This document shows positions 43,801 through 55,159 of a stretch of DNA of 64,000 nucleotides, piece by piece. Under the pieces are notes generated by a model. It did not search any database and was not told the DNA's origin. It was given only the letters and a program-made list of their open reading frames with translations. Made by a program: the position numbers and the translations under genes. Positions within the stretch are counted from its first letter, which is position 1; every line of letters begins with the position of its first letter. The stretch is taken from contig CM073518.1 of NCBI GenBank assembly GCA_037074615.1, positions 7,688,001 to 7,752,000 on the forward strand, in the 5' to 3' direction. The stretch comes from Leucaena leucocephala. Lineage: Eukaryota > Streptophyta > Magnoliopsida > Fabales > Fabaceae.

Positions 43801-46800
43801 TCACATGTCCTTCTTTCAAGAGATAGAACACTCTCCACTAGCAAATATTGTTTTCTTAAGCCTTCTCTCTCCTATTCCACTCTTGTGTACAACCCTGAAT
43901 CCCATTCTCCTCTCTGTTTTATTTTTAGTCAATAAAACCATGTACACAATGGGTATATAAAAGCAAACCTAAACTAATCCTAGTATCAAAGCTAATTCTA
44001 ATATCTCAGATTTATTCTTCTAAGATAGATAGGATATAATATCCATATCTAATCCTAGGATATACATAATTAAAGGAAATATCAAAACCTAATATAAATA
44101 AGCATAATAATAATTAATTAATACTAGTCTTGCAGCTCTCAACACTCCCCCTCATGCAGGGGAGTAGATGTCAATCAAGTCAAGCTCATGGTCTAAGTAC
44201 ATGGATGCTACATCAACCTTCATCTCATTAAGTGTGTTATAGTACTGAAAGTACTCTCCCTGCTTTCAGGATCTACCCTCTAGGATCTCCCCCACTGAAC
44301 TTGGGGACTTCTATTTTAGTATGGGGAATCCTGCACTTATAAGAAGATTATTGGTCGTCTTCACAGTCCGCATCCCAGCATGAGCACTCTTTTCCTTGTC
44401 TGTTCCATTTAGCTGCAGCTTCAAGAGAAGCGACCTTGTTGGCCAGAACCTCTAGTGTTTCAAGATGGGCAGCTATGGTGGCATGGGGATCAGCAGCAAA
44501 TGAGTTATCAACTGGAAGGGGAACATTATTGGGGGAGCGTGTTTGGACCATGGCTTTGATACCAAAGTATTAAGAACCGAGTACTGGGAAAATAACAGAC
44601 AGAAAAGGTCATCTACTAGGAAGCTGAGGTAAGGATCTCACTCACAACTCACTAATAGCCAAAGATAAATTTCTATTGAAAAATAAGCAAATCAAGAATC
44701 CCACTCTACTAATCTCAATAGCCAATAAAAGGAGAATCTCCAATTGAATCAAATAATCTGTTTTCTTAATGTCTTCCTAGCATAGGAAGTGGCTAGGATA
44801 TTTATCAAAAAGTATTACAATGGAAATAAAATCTTGAATCCCTAAAATGTCTCCTAGAAACAGAAATGAACGTTGTTGACCCTTCTAACTGACAAAATGG
44901 TCCACTTATTTCTCCACTAACTCTTAAAGTACTTAAAAATTAAATATTCCAATAACTAATAAATTATGACTAAGTCAGCCTAACAGAATCAGATTAATCT
45001 ATTTTCCTCTTATTTCACCTCTGATAAGTCCTTAAATGAAGGCTATGCTGACTAGGAATCGTATCAGGCTGCCTCAAGAAATTTTTTATTTACTTCCCAT
45101 AAGCTGCCAATAAAAATAAAATCAAGTGCCAGATTGTTTAATTCACTTCTATATATTTATATATTATATTAACCCAGGTTTCAAACCATACATCAAAACC
45201 TCCAATAGTCATTGAAAATTTAAAGTTATAAAAACAAATTAAAAATAACCAATCAAGGAAGCATTAGAAAAGATAGGATACAAATAAAAATATCAGAAAA
45301 TGTATAATAGTTGACTGGCGAAGCTTAGCATAGCTTTAACAAAGCTTAGACTAAGCTTAGAATGGATTTAATAAAATGCCTTTGGGAGAGCTACCCACAA
45401 TTAGGCTTGACAATGCTCAAATTTGATCCAATCAAATAGCCATATAAAAAAAAAAAAAGCTTAAACTAGCTTGATTAATTGCTATGAAACGGTAGCATAA
45501 ATAAAGGGACCATGGCAACAAGACTGCCACTAGAATCCCACCAGAAAAGACATACATTGAGTAAAATATATGCATTAGACAAAAAATGAGAAAATAAAGG
45601 AAATTAATGGGAACAAGATGCTTAGAGTTCAAAGTTCCAATTATCTTGAGAGAATCTCAATTCCCATTTGAATTAAAATCCTTCTAAGAACTATTTAGGT
45701 CCCTTTGTTTCTTATTTCCAAGTAATTTTAGCAATACCATTGATTCGGTTCTAAAGTATTTAATAGCAAAATCTCAATATTTCACTCAATTGTTATCTTG
45801 CATTTATTTTTGGCTGTTGCATTTATATATTGAGCAGAGCTCTATCAGATTATATTATTGCTTCCATATCGTTGGTAACTTTGTAGAGTAGGATTTAAGA
45901 ATAAATATAGGAATTATCATATTATAAGAATTGGTTTTATTTCAACTTTAAGTATACTTTTGTTAATCATCCTTTTATTTTATTTCATTTTTGTTCATTT
46001 TGTCATATGGCACATTTCTCCTAAGATCTCCATAAACCCTCATTAATTAGAGTTAGCGCAGCATTCAGATTGATTACTGTAGAAATTTTGGGTAAATTTT
46101 CCCTTTAAATTTTATCAGATGGAAGGAGCACTACTTTAATAGACAACAAAAACTCTCAAGTAACTAAGTCAAATACTATATAAAAGAAATACTTACTTTT
46201 ACACATTGAAATAGGATGATTATCATGTCCTAATTAAAACAAAATATTTAAACTAATCCTAAAAGCATAGAGATGTTAACCAGTATTTAAAAGGTAAACA
46301 ATCTTCGATGAGAATGTTTAGGGGATCAAATTAAGGGGCTTTTTAGCAGGAGGACCAAAACAAAAGGAGTAATCTTTTAAGGACAAAGTCAATAATTAAT
46401 CTAATAAATTTAATATAATAATGCCAAAACAAAACAAAGATAAGAGGAGAAGACACAGAATCTACTATTTATGATTGATGCTAGAGACTTATTTTCAGTG
46501 GAAACATATATAACTGCCAGCAAATCATTAACACATCAATGCAGTAAGCCTATTACACTCAAATGGTAGGTTGATAATACTGACCTGGTAAATCATTCAA
46601 AGCAGCCCCTTCCTTTGAGGTCAATATGCTCCTGCTACCAGAATCTGATGGTATGAAACAATTGATCTGTCAATGGAGCAAAATCCGATACATCATAACT
46701 AGAGAAATGAAATAACAAATGTTGTTTCTTACCAGGCCATGAAAAAGAAGGGACTTGCTTCCGAAAATAATAAACCTGCTCAAAGTCATAAAGCAATGAT

Positions 46801-48262
46801 TGATAGTATTTGCGCAATGCAAATGATGCACTGGTTACGGTTTCCGGGAATTTGAAGACTGTAATCACTTCCTTCCATTTACGATCTCCAATAACCTATG
46901 TTAGTTTAAGAACATGTTTAAGAGGAGAATTAACATAATATATTCAACAAAATATTCAAGACAACTGAGTAGAGTCCAAGTTAAGTAAGAAACTTAAGAA
47001 TCTCTAAAACAAACATCTTTTCAACTGGAACTAAAAATGTACTTTTTCACTTACCTTATTACCTAACTCAAGTTGATCGATATCGTATCAGAAAAGTAAT
47101 GAATCAAAACATACATTTTCCAATATATGACAAAAGAAGATTCAGATTTTGTAGTAACCTTTCTTAAAAAATAAATTTTTGATGTCTAAGAAAAATCAAT
47201 ACATACCTTTTCAAGTCCACCACGAGAAGAGACTTCAATAAAAAGGCGATATAGATCTAGTGGCTTTCCTCCTATAGTAGGAACTCTACACAAACATAAA
47301 AGGAAAATGAATGTCAATTTTATTAACCTATTGTATGAGAAATTTACAATTTGCAATTCATACCACATTTTCAGACACGTCTTAGTAAAGACAAAGATAA
47401 AGAAAAGGTTGCGACTTATTAATGCTTAAATACATCACAGTCATTAGTCCCCATTCATGGTGACATTTGTTTCCAAAAGACAACCTCTCAGCAGTTAGGA
47501 AGAGAAAATAGACATGGATATAAAAGATTCCATACGAGCAGAATTGAGAAATTAAGAAGTTATATCTGGGGTGGTTGTTGTACAAAGTAGAAGAGTAGGC
47601 AAATCATCAACCCACGAATGGTAAAAAGGCATGAATAATCTGACTTTCGTTACCTTTATAATAGTCTGAATTGATTTTTCCAGATTGCAAACTATTTGGA
47701 TGGAGTTTGAGATGGAAAACATGGGTTTGAAATAAATAAGAGCGCTAGTGTCTCAGCAGCAAATTCCTTAGATTCCAAAACATGCGCCAGCACACCAAGG
47801 ATTACGTTAAATTCAAGCAAAAAGAAATACACGACGAAATCATGGATAAACACGAAGAAAGTCCTTAGCCAATAAAACCACAAGATTACAAATTATGCTG
47901 CACTGAAATCCACTGAAGGGAGAAAAATGAAAGAAAATTCGTTGTCCCGCATGAATTGGCATTCGATAACTGTAATAACACCAACGAATACCACAAATGG
48001 TCACTGAAAAGCATAATTAACACTAGAATCCCACTCACTTCAATTTGGTGCCCAAGTATTTGTGAAAGTCCTGAAGTTTTCTCCAGAAAAGGTCCGAACA
48101 GCTGGCGAGGTCCTCATAGAGAGCGCTCGCCGGTGGGTAAGACTTCGTGGTTCTGATTGAGGACCTTCCATCCGATTCCGCAGCATTCGCTGTGTGATAC
48201 CAAAGGGACGAATCGACAGCACTGGCTGTCAGGGACTCACGCTGATGCTTAGGATTCGACAT
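40804..48262 (-). CDS. ARID and HMG-box DNA-binding protein (plant ARID-HMG family)
   Basis: The gene has six exons on the minus strand: 48039-48262, 47207-47285, 46733-46895, 46585-46644, 41667-42019 and 40804-40890. All junctions are GT-AG and the phases add up to 321 aa ending in TAG. The protein should bind DNA in the nucleus: the ARID/BRIGHT domain (residues about 50-145: DLFWRKLQDFHK, VPTIGGKPLDLYRLF, RGGLEKV, KWKEV, TSASFALRKYYQSLL) binds AT-rich DNA, and a single HMG box (about 246-314: RPKSNRSGYNFFFAEHY to RYRTEMEEY) bends DNA. This combination is plant-specific (HMGB9/10/11/15 group of Arabidopsis), whose members are about 320-450 aa. The start ATG opens the only long frame in exon 1. 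The intron of 4.6 kb (42020-46584) has filled with retroelements, and the next intron holds a LINE piece. The exact paralogue is undetermined. Confidence 0.93.
41140..41425 (+). mobile_element. LINE ORF2 C-terminal fragment in an intron
   Basis: The plus-strand frame at 41153-41380 reads TSIEEKMVENCLSCFGHLQR and later NKVIERDLLVNNLS. Plant LINE-type reverse transcriptase proteins end with the closely similar pattern EKMRENRLRWFGHVQRRP...EVIKKDL..N.L. Only the terminal part is present, as expected for a 5'-truncated insertion. It is antisense to the host gene, inside its last intron. Confidence 0.7.
43629..44144 (-). mobile_element. Copia-type 3' LTR
   Basis: On the minus strand it starts TGTTGAGAGCTGCAAGAC directly after GCATGAGGGGGAG, the polypurine tract seen before Copia 3' LTRs. 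It probably ends ACCATCTAACA at 43629 (TG...CA, about 516 bp). The start is firm; the end rests on the TG/CA rule alone. Confidence 0.6.
44145..44551 (-). pseudogene. Retrotransposon gag start joined to an element 3' end
   Basis: From the ATG at 44551 the minus strand encodes MVQTRSPNNVPLPVD and a helical LETLEVLANKVASLEAAAKW, typical of the gag beginning of plant LTR elements. After a stop, other frames continue a gag-like sequence (VPKFSGGDPRGWILKA, then YYNTLNEMKVDVASMYLD). It then runs straight into a polypurine tract and 3' LTR. Protease, integrase and reverse transcriptase are all missing, so this is an internally deleted, frameshifted remnant. Confidence 0.65.
44553..44564 (-). other. 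tRNA-Met primer binding site of the retroelement
   Basis: The minus strand reads TGGTATCAAAGC just before the gag ATG. Apart from one base it matches TGGTATCAGAGC, the common plant primer binding site complementary to initiator methionine tRNA. It marks where the 5' LTR ends. Confidence 0.8.
44565..44983 (-). mobile_element. 5' LTR of the retroelement in the intron
   Basis: The minus-strand sequence from TGTTAGGCTGACTTAG (44983) to just before the primer binding site is about 419 bp long, the right size and place for a 5' LTR. Its end (TTAATACTT) lacks the expected CA. It does not resemble the LTR at 43629-44144, so the two ends belong to different families or have diverged strongly. Confidence 0.55.
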
Positions 48263-48425
48263 TTTTTTTTATGAAAGTGAAAAATATAAAAGATATTTCA
48301 TATGCCTCTCCTAGCACGGCCATATGCAACGCTTTTTATCCTATTTATCTTTTCATGTATGCTTCTTTCTATAACCTTTATACCCTTGTTCTTCATGCCC
48401 TATTGATGGGCAACTTTGTGTGTTT
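48263..48425 (-). promoter_or_regulatory. Short region upstream of the ARID-HMG start codon
   Basis: Only about 160 bp separate the start codon from the 1-kb inverted MITE pair. On the minus strand it contains TATATTTTTCACTTTC near 48280-48295. A specific TATA box or transcription start cannot be chosen, and the promoter may extend into or across the MITEs. Confidence 0.35.
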
Positions 48426-49482
48426 GGGTGTGTGATTTGAGAATTAATTTTAGATAAAATTTCGGTTTAGAAAAAATTTTCACAAACAGTTATTTTTGTT
48501 CAAAACTTCAGTTTGGGCCAAACTATAGTTTCAGAAAAGCTTGTCAGAATAGATTTTATAACAGTAAAACAATTTATGGACTATCCAATTACTATTTTAC
48601 CCTTACTTTTTTTTATATTATCTCTCCTCTCTCCTCTATCTTTTCCACTATCTTTCATTTTTTCTCTCTCCCCTATCTCCTCTCTCTTCTTTCTTCTCTA
48701 CCCTCTCTTCTATCTCTTCTCCACCCACTCTCATCTCTTCTCTATTCCTCACCCTCTCTCCTCTCTTCTCCTTTTAATAAAATCATACCCTTTTAGTAAT
48801 TTACTTTCCCAAAAAGTCATTTTAAAAATAACTATCCCAACACTTATTTTCCCAAAATCTATTCTTCCCAAAATCTATTCTCCAGAATCTATTCTTCCCA
48901 CAATCTATTCTCAAAAGCTAATCTAAATTGTAGCCTGTTTGGATTAGCTTTTGAGAATAGATTCTGGGAAGAATAGATTCTGGAGAATAGATTTTAGGGG
49001 AAAGTGATTTTGAAAAAAATAAGTGTTTGGATAGTTATTTTCAAAATGACTTTTTGGAAAGGTAAATTACTAAAAAGGGTATAATTTTATTAAAAGGAGG
49101 AGAGAGGAGAGAGGGTGGTGAATAGAGAAGAGAGGATAGTGGGTGGAGAAAAGAGAGCACAGAGGAGAGAGAGGAAAGAGGAAAGAGGAAAGAGGAAAGA
49201 GGAGAGATGGTATAAAGGAGAGAGGAGAGAGGGTAAAGAAGAAAGATGAGAGATAGTGAAAAATATAGAAGAGAGAGGAGAGGTAGTGTAAGAAAAAGTA
49301 AGGGTAAAATAGTAATTGGATATTCTATAAGATGTTTTACTGTTCCAAAAGCTATTCTAACTAGCTTTTCTGAAACCATGGTTTGGCCTAAACCGAGGTT
49401 TTGAACAAAAATGGCTGTTTGTGTAAAATTTCCCCAAATCTAGGTTTTGTCCAAAATCAATTCTCAAACCTAAGTGCCAAAA
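48426..49482. mobile_element. Inverted pair of family M MITEs forming a 1-kb palindrome
   Basis: Copy D (plus, 48426-48925) and copy E (minus, 48936-49482) are adjacent and in mirror orientation. Both contain the family core (GGACTATCCAATTACTAT on D, reversed on E) and CT or GA repeats. At the centre, CTCAAAAGCTAATCTAAA and TTTGGATTAGCTTTTGAG flank a 10-base spacer, and the match continues outward through AATCTATTCT-type repeats. The outer ends are GGGTGTGTGATTTGAG and, inverted, TTTGGCACTTAGGTTTGAG. The long frames at 48513-48926 and 49041-49379 are repeat artefacts. Confidence 0.85.
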
Positions 49483-49600
49483 TGTCTTCCTTCTTTTAGC
49501 TAGATTTTAAGGATTTCGTATTTGATTTGAGTTGTTTAATAAAAACCAAATATGTATTAAGAAAACATTGAGGTGATTTTTCAAGGCCTTATTTAGTCTA
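49483..49600. other. Short spacer
   Basis: No feature seen. Confidence 0.4.
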
Positions 49601-50009
49601 GAAAAAATTACATTTAAGTCATATATAAAAAGTTTAATTATAAAAAAATTCTGGAAAATCGTCAAATTATTGTGAAGTCTCACTGGGCCTGTAATTAATT
49701 TTTTTTTCAAATTGTGAAATGGCAGAACTGCCATTGTAAAAAAATAACTCAAATAATAGGGATAACAATTCCATAAGAAAAAAAATAACAACTCAGATAA
49801 TAGGAATGGCAACTCCATAAGGAATGAATAACAATTGAATGGCGAAAAAAATAATAACTGAAATATTTTTTTGACAAGAGTAATTTTATCATTTCATAAT
49901 TTAAAAAAATTAATCTCAGATCTCGTGAGACTTCATAGTAATTTAATGATTTTTTAGGATTTTTTTTGCAATTAAATTTTTTATATGGGACTTAAATATA
50001 ATTTTTTTA
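49601..50009. mobile_element. MITE with long (~130 bp) inverted arms
   Basis: The left arm AAAAAATTACATTTAAGTC to about 49735 and the inverted right arm AAAAAAATTATATTTAAGTC from about 50007 to 49880 match across their length. Shared internal strings include TATGAAGTCTCAC / TGTGAAGTCTCAC. The centre has three related units of GATAA(C)AACT(C/A)...AATGGC. No target duplication is obvious. Confidence 0.7.
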
Positions 50010-51984
50010 TTTTATTTTATTTTTGTTGATTTTTATTTCATTTTGTTATGCGTTATAAATAGATGATAACCAAGATATTGATGGCCAAATATGAAGGATA
50101 GCATCATCACACTCTAGAAATTTTTTTATTTTTAGATTTGACCTTCTCTCTTCATTTTATTTATAAATTTTGCATGCTTGGTATTATAGAATGCGTCGTG
50201 AGAGGGAGAAGGAGAGTTGTTTATCATATGCTACTATATGCTTTTACCACATTTTCTTTGGTGTTTGTTTATTATATTCTTCATGGTCCCTGTCATTTAC
50301 TTCATTTTGCATCTTTATCGGTCTTTCGTACGTTTTTTCTTGTTTTGCTATTAAATTTAGGTGACATTGCTCTTTTTCTAATACTTTTAGGATAATATTA
50401 TTTTTTTGTTAAAACTTTAGGGGCGAAAAAGACCAAATAAGAAAATGGGTCATGCCCACGCGAATCATTAGTGGCGTAAGGTCTAATGGGGCAAACATAT
50501 GTTTGTTTGATTGCCATTAGAGTAGGGTGACATTACCTCTCTTTTAAAGACTTTCGAGGAGATAAGGAGTCAAAAAAAACTTCTAATAGTACCCACAATT
50601 TTATCTTTTTTGGTGAAAACTTCTAGGACTAAAATGCATTTGGTCACCTTGGGTCTATCACAAATAAATACTAAATTATGCAATAGAGCACAACTTAGAT
50701 CTTGTTCACTTTATTGTATTCTAAGTAAACTAAGTGACAAAAACATGTATTTAACTAGTTAAAGGATGTGGGATTTTCATTGAAACTATCTATTTGCAAA
50801 TAATGATAAAAGTTATAACATCCTACCTTTAATACACATAACTTAATCCCAAATACGCAAACAACACATTACTATATTAATAAAAAGGAGTAGCCTAAAT
50901 TTTTCTTCCTAATTATACATAACCATGATAAAAAATAATGCGACTAACTTATAAGCCTATCATGGGTATAAAAAAAAACTTGTTACTCATTCCAAAAATA
51001 AACAACCAAACATACTACAAGGAAGGGGATGCTGCCTTCATCGAAACTGCAAGAAGGGGACTATGACATCCAGCTATTAACTGTCATCACCTTAACCATG
51101 TTAGAAAGGCAGTGACCTATCTAATATGGCTATTTTGAGGATCATATATACCTGATATTCATAGTTATACGCATTTAATAATCACATAAATAGTCTTAAG
51201 CATCAATCTCAAATAAAGGGGTTCCACTTATTAAATCAATTGGTTCGCATTCTTGTGGATCCTCAAACAAAAGAAATTGAAAGCAAAAACAACAGCCTTT
51301 GGCCAAGTAGTTCCATACCATCCCAGTCAACACCGAAAAAATAACAATAAACACAATCCCATGAATCAAGGGAATGAATGGAAATAAGTCTAAAAATCCT
51401 AGGTGGCAATAAATGGTAATTCAAAACATAACATCAGAGAGAGACCAACTACTCTCTAGAGTAGCCTCATGACTTAAGAACTTCCCCTAATACACCTCCT
51501 TTGGCACTCTCACCAAACAAGTGATAAAGGAGTAGGGTGAGACAAAAAATCTCAGTAACTCAAATCTTATCCACCTGCCTACCGCACCACCTATCATATA
51601 CCTAGTGGAACTTACAAGTCAACAAGATAATCAAGGGTTTTGTTTAACAACATTGGCAGTTTGCATTACATTTATCACAACAATTAAACATACAACATAT
51701 GATTAAAACCAATGCAAGAACTAACGAGTTCCATTAACTATAAATTGTTACAAACCATTATTTTACTTATTCCAGTTGGCTTGGGCTAATTGCTACTTAC
51801 ATCAGATCTGACACTTGCAAGCTTTCCCAAGTATGGTGCAGACCAACCAAAGTCAATAGAGTTCACTAGGGCCATACTGCCTAAGTATACACTACTAGAG
51901 TGTCATAAGCCAAAGGGATGTTGTCCTAGCAAAAGAAAATAGCCTGCCATAGAGCGTCATGTGGCAGCCATGCCACGGGGTCAT
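50010..51984. other. Unassigned AT-rich region
   Basis: No supported exon. The two overlapping frames at 50138-50395 and 50170-50364 are T-rich and unlike known domains. From about 51020 on, the sequence resembles untranslated retroelement DNA (repeated CATC, CAAC strings), without identifiable ends until the LTR boundary at 51985. Confidence 0.4.
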
Positions 51985-52639
51985 TGTTAGGATAGACTGG
52001 ATCACCCAAGAGGGGGTGAATTGGGTATTTACGAGATTTTAAAACATTGCTGAAACTTTTTGAAATTCTTTTGCAATCTGATCAGTGAAATAGATAAGCT
52101 TGAAAATTTTGATCAGATAATTGAAATGAGTTGCTGGAAATATAGAGTTAAAGAAGAGAAAAATCACATATAATAATTATCCTACTTCCGTCCTTCCTTG
52201 AACTACATCCAGTCCTCAGCTCCATACTGAGATTTATAATCCACTATCTCCACAAGATTATAATAGGCTCTTGTTAACCTTTACAACCTCAATTTTAATG
52301 GCTAATTGAGAACCTCCTCAATCCTAAGGTAATACCACTCTCTGTTGGCACCACTCCCCCTTATAAAGACTAGAGCAAATCCCACCTTGAATCCCCAATT
52401 CCAAGGTTTGCTTTCAAGTTTGGATAAGGATGACAAAATTTAAAACTCTCTCAGAGAGAGTAAATGATACATTATAGTACATGATATTTTTCTCTCGCAA
52501 TAAATGATGATGGTATATAAGGAAGAACAGAGAATTGGAGGCTTTCTCAGTCTAACAATATTTTGGCATTATGATGATGTATTCATAGATCGTTTGTCGT
52601 CTTCTTGAATGCTTTCTTAGTTGTAGAAGATGAAGTTGA

Positions 52640-54527
52640 TGTTGGAAATTGTGCCCTAGGGGCCAATCATTGTATCATGTTATCACATTATTTGCATGTT
52701 TACTGTGATGACCATCCTTGGATAACTCATGATCTTATCCTAAATGTCCCTGGTCGGTCATCTATGCGGGAGCAGAGATGAAATAAGACCAGTATAACTT
52801 TGAAGATCTATAGAGATATAAATCAAAGTCATAGGCACATGTAAGAGTACAGGGTGCTGGACTGACCCGCCATGAGAGAGCTGAATGGGTTAAGTCATAA
52901 GCTTCTCTCATATACAAGCCATGTCACTATGCCCTTTGACCTGAGATCATCATGGATTCCTACATGACAAATGCTCAGCTTTGACCTAGTCAAAAGTCAC
53001 TTTTGACCGAGTGATCATAAAGGCTATGTTCGGGCTTAGTGGTTTTTCATGCGGAGGAATGTGAATGGTCAAGATGGAATTTGTCCCTCACATTCGTAGA
53101 GAGATATTACTGGACCCCTCGATGAGTGAGTCTGAAAAATATATGGCCATACTGTAATGGAAGGGTAGTTCCATTACTATAGTCAGACTGCTCAGGGATC
53201 GAGAAAGTAACGGTCAGGAATAGGAGGATGAAGTTCACCATGCCTATCCATGACTGAAATATCGTGTGACAAAAGGGAAGTGATACGGTTGTATGAAAGG
53301 TAACATCGTTCATCGATCCTCATATGATTTGGGTAGTCGTAATGTCTTGCTAGAGGCCGCTTACGACTTGTGGGTTATTATAGTAACTACCCCACTGCCA
53401 ACTTCATATGGGCCTACAGGGTCGCACACAAAATAGCCCAACACGAGTTGTGATGTCCAGATTCATTGAATCTAAGAGATGTCTAGATTCAATGAATAGT
53501 CTAGGGTAAATTTATATATTTTATATATATATAAATTTGTATTTATATATTATATATAATATAAGAGATATTTGCAAGATTTAATTTATAAGGATAAATT
53601 AAATCTCTATCACTTTTGAATTTGAATTTAAATGGATATGATCTATTTGAATTTGAAATTCAAATTGATAAGATATCTCAAATTTGATTTATGAGAATAA
53701 ATCAAATATAATTCTGTCTTATCTTTATTAAATAAATAGGTGATTTAAATCTGTGGGACGGATTTAATAAAAACCATATTTATTTAATTAGTTTCTTATC
53801 AAACTATGCAATATATGATATTGTATTAATTTCAGAATTAATATAAGATTAATTCTAAAGCCCGGCCCAATTAGAAGCCCGATAGCATCCTATATATTTG
53901 ACATTAGGATCTAGGGTTCTACACATAACACAACACACAAGAGAAAAAGGGACAAGGAGAGTGCAAAAGGTTTGCAGATAAGAAACTGCCGGAATAGAGA
54001 CGGTGAGGACGGAATCTTGAGAAAACCCTAGAGGGACAAGAGGCGCTAGCACGTCGTTCGTGGTTGGAACGCTATTCGTATGGATACCGGTAGAGGAAGC
54101 CGATTTGAGTTGTCGACTTCTTGTGAACGAGAAAACCAGGTACGACGAGGTCGCGACCAGTTGACTCAGAGGTCGCGACCAAATTGGCTTCTTAACGTCA
54201 GAAATCTGAAAAGAGACTACAGGTCACGATTAGTAGCAGAGGAGGTCGTGACTAACAACTCCAGAGGCGACAGGTCGCGATGAGAAGCTGAGTAGGTCGC
54301 GACTGAAAGTTCCAGAGGCGACAGGTCGCGACGAGAAGCTGAGTAGGTCGCGACTGAAAGTTTCAGAGGCGAGGAGTCGCGACTAGTGGATACGGAGGTC
54401 GCGACTAAAGCTCAAATACCGAAGGTAACACTTCTTTCTCCTTGACTTAAACACATTCGGTAGATCCTGGCTGGGAATGGAAAATTTTTAAAGTTAATTT
54501 TCGCTGTGTGTCTTCCAATTCCCTTCA
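52640..54527 (+). mobile_element. Nested LTR (family III) with GTTGA target duplication
   Basis: TGTTGGAAATTGTGCCCTAG at 52640 and ...TTCCAATTCCCTTCA at 54527 bound 1888 bp with TG/CA termini. Identical GTTGA repeats lie outside (52635-52639, 54528-54532). A 5-bp duplication is the signature of LTR element integration. Because no internal genes are present, it is most simply a solo LTR left by recombination, or a short non-coding element. A TATATA-rich region lies at 53510-53560. Its right third carries the GGTCGCGACC array. The frames inside are not convincing. Confidence 0.85.
54140..54420. repeat. GGTCGCGACC palindrome array with a 51-bp tandem unit
   Basis: GTCGCGA cores occur about eight times. 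Two near 54149 and 54171 are the full palindrome GGTCGCGACC. From 54262 a 51-bp unit starting CAGAGGCGACAGGTCGCGA repeats (54262, 54313, 54364). Each complete unit has two GTCGCGA cores separated by GAGAAGCTGAGTA. The tract is strikingly GC- and CpG-rich for this window. Confidence 0.9.
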
Positions 54528-55159
54528 GTTGAGATTTTGACCATTGAGCATAATCTATTTCTTCGTAAATCTTTTCTTCTTCCGTTGAGAATATGTCCGT
54601 TCGAACTAACCGTTGAAACTTCTGACACAAAGTGCCTTTTTACCATTAGGATTCTATTGGCTTTAATCTTTGTCTAATCTCATTATAATCATGTCTTTAG
54701 ATACCTTAAAAGAAGTTTGACACAAACAAGAGAAATTCTAGTAATAAACGTTCAGTACTTGACTTTTTTCCATCTTCTGATTATCTTTGAGTTTAGAAAC
54801 AATGATCATCTTTTAATTTTCATAACTTTCTCTATTTAACTCCAAACATATCAAATTACCTATCCCATAAAGCTCTTTGTGTTGACTTTCTAATGAACTA
54901 AAGTTGACTTCAAAATTCATTGTAGATAGAAGAAATGATCAATTTAGTGAGTAGAGGTCATGGCCAAAGCGTTAATCCTATGATTCATATTGCAAATGTC
55001 ATATCTACCTCATCTGAGAACCTTTGGTAATGAAATTGGTGTCATTGAACTGCATTCTCAGTTTAGTTTCATATGAATCAAGTTTTACCTCAATCGGATA
55101 AGTATATCTTGAGATATGTTTGAAATACTCAACCTTTGTTGACGTAGAGCAGAGTAGCA

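Larger units (their letters stand above)
42020..46584 (-). other. Expanded intron of the ARID-HMG gene
   Basis: This 4565-bp intron separates the exon ending at 46585 from the exon starting at 42019. It contains a rearranged Copia remnant (43629-44983). Elsewhere (42040-43620 and 45000-46580) it is AT-rich and I see no exon. The short frames at 42336-42542, 42659-42877 and 43267-43518 lack domain-like features. Confidence 0.8.

Noticed and set aside
44553..44564. tRNA-related sequence considered as a tRNA gene
   Set aside because: Only 12 bases match initiator tRNA-Met and they sit between an LTR and gag, so it is a primer binding site.
53107..53313. 68-codon minus-strand frame and neighbours in the nested LTR
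   Set aside because: They lie inside a TG...CA element with a target duplication and show no gag, pol or other motif.
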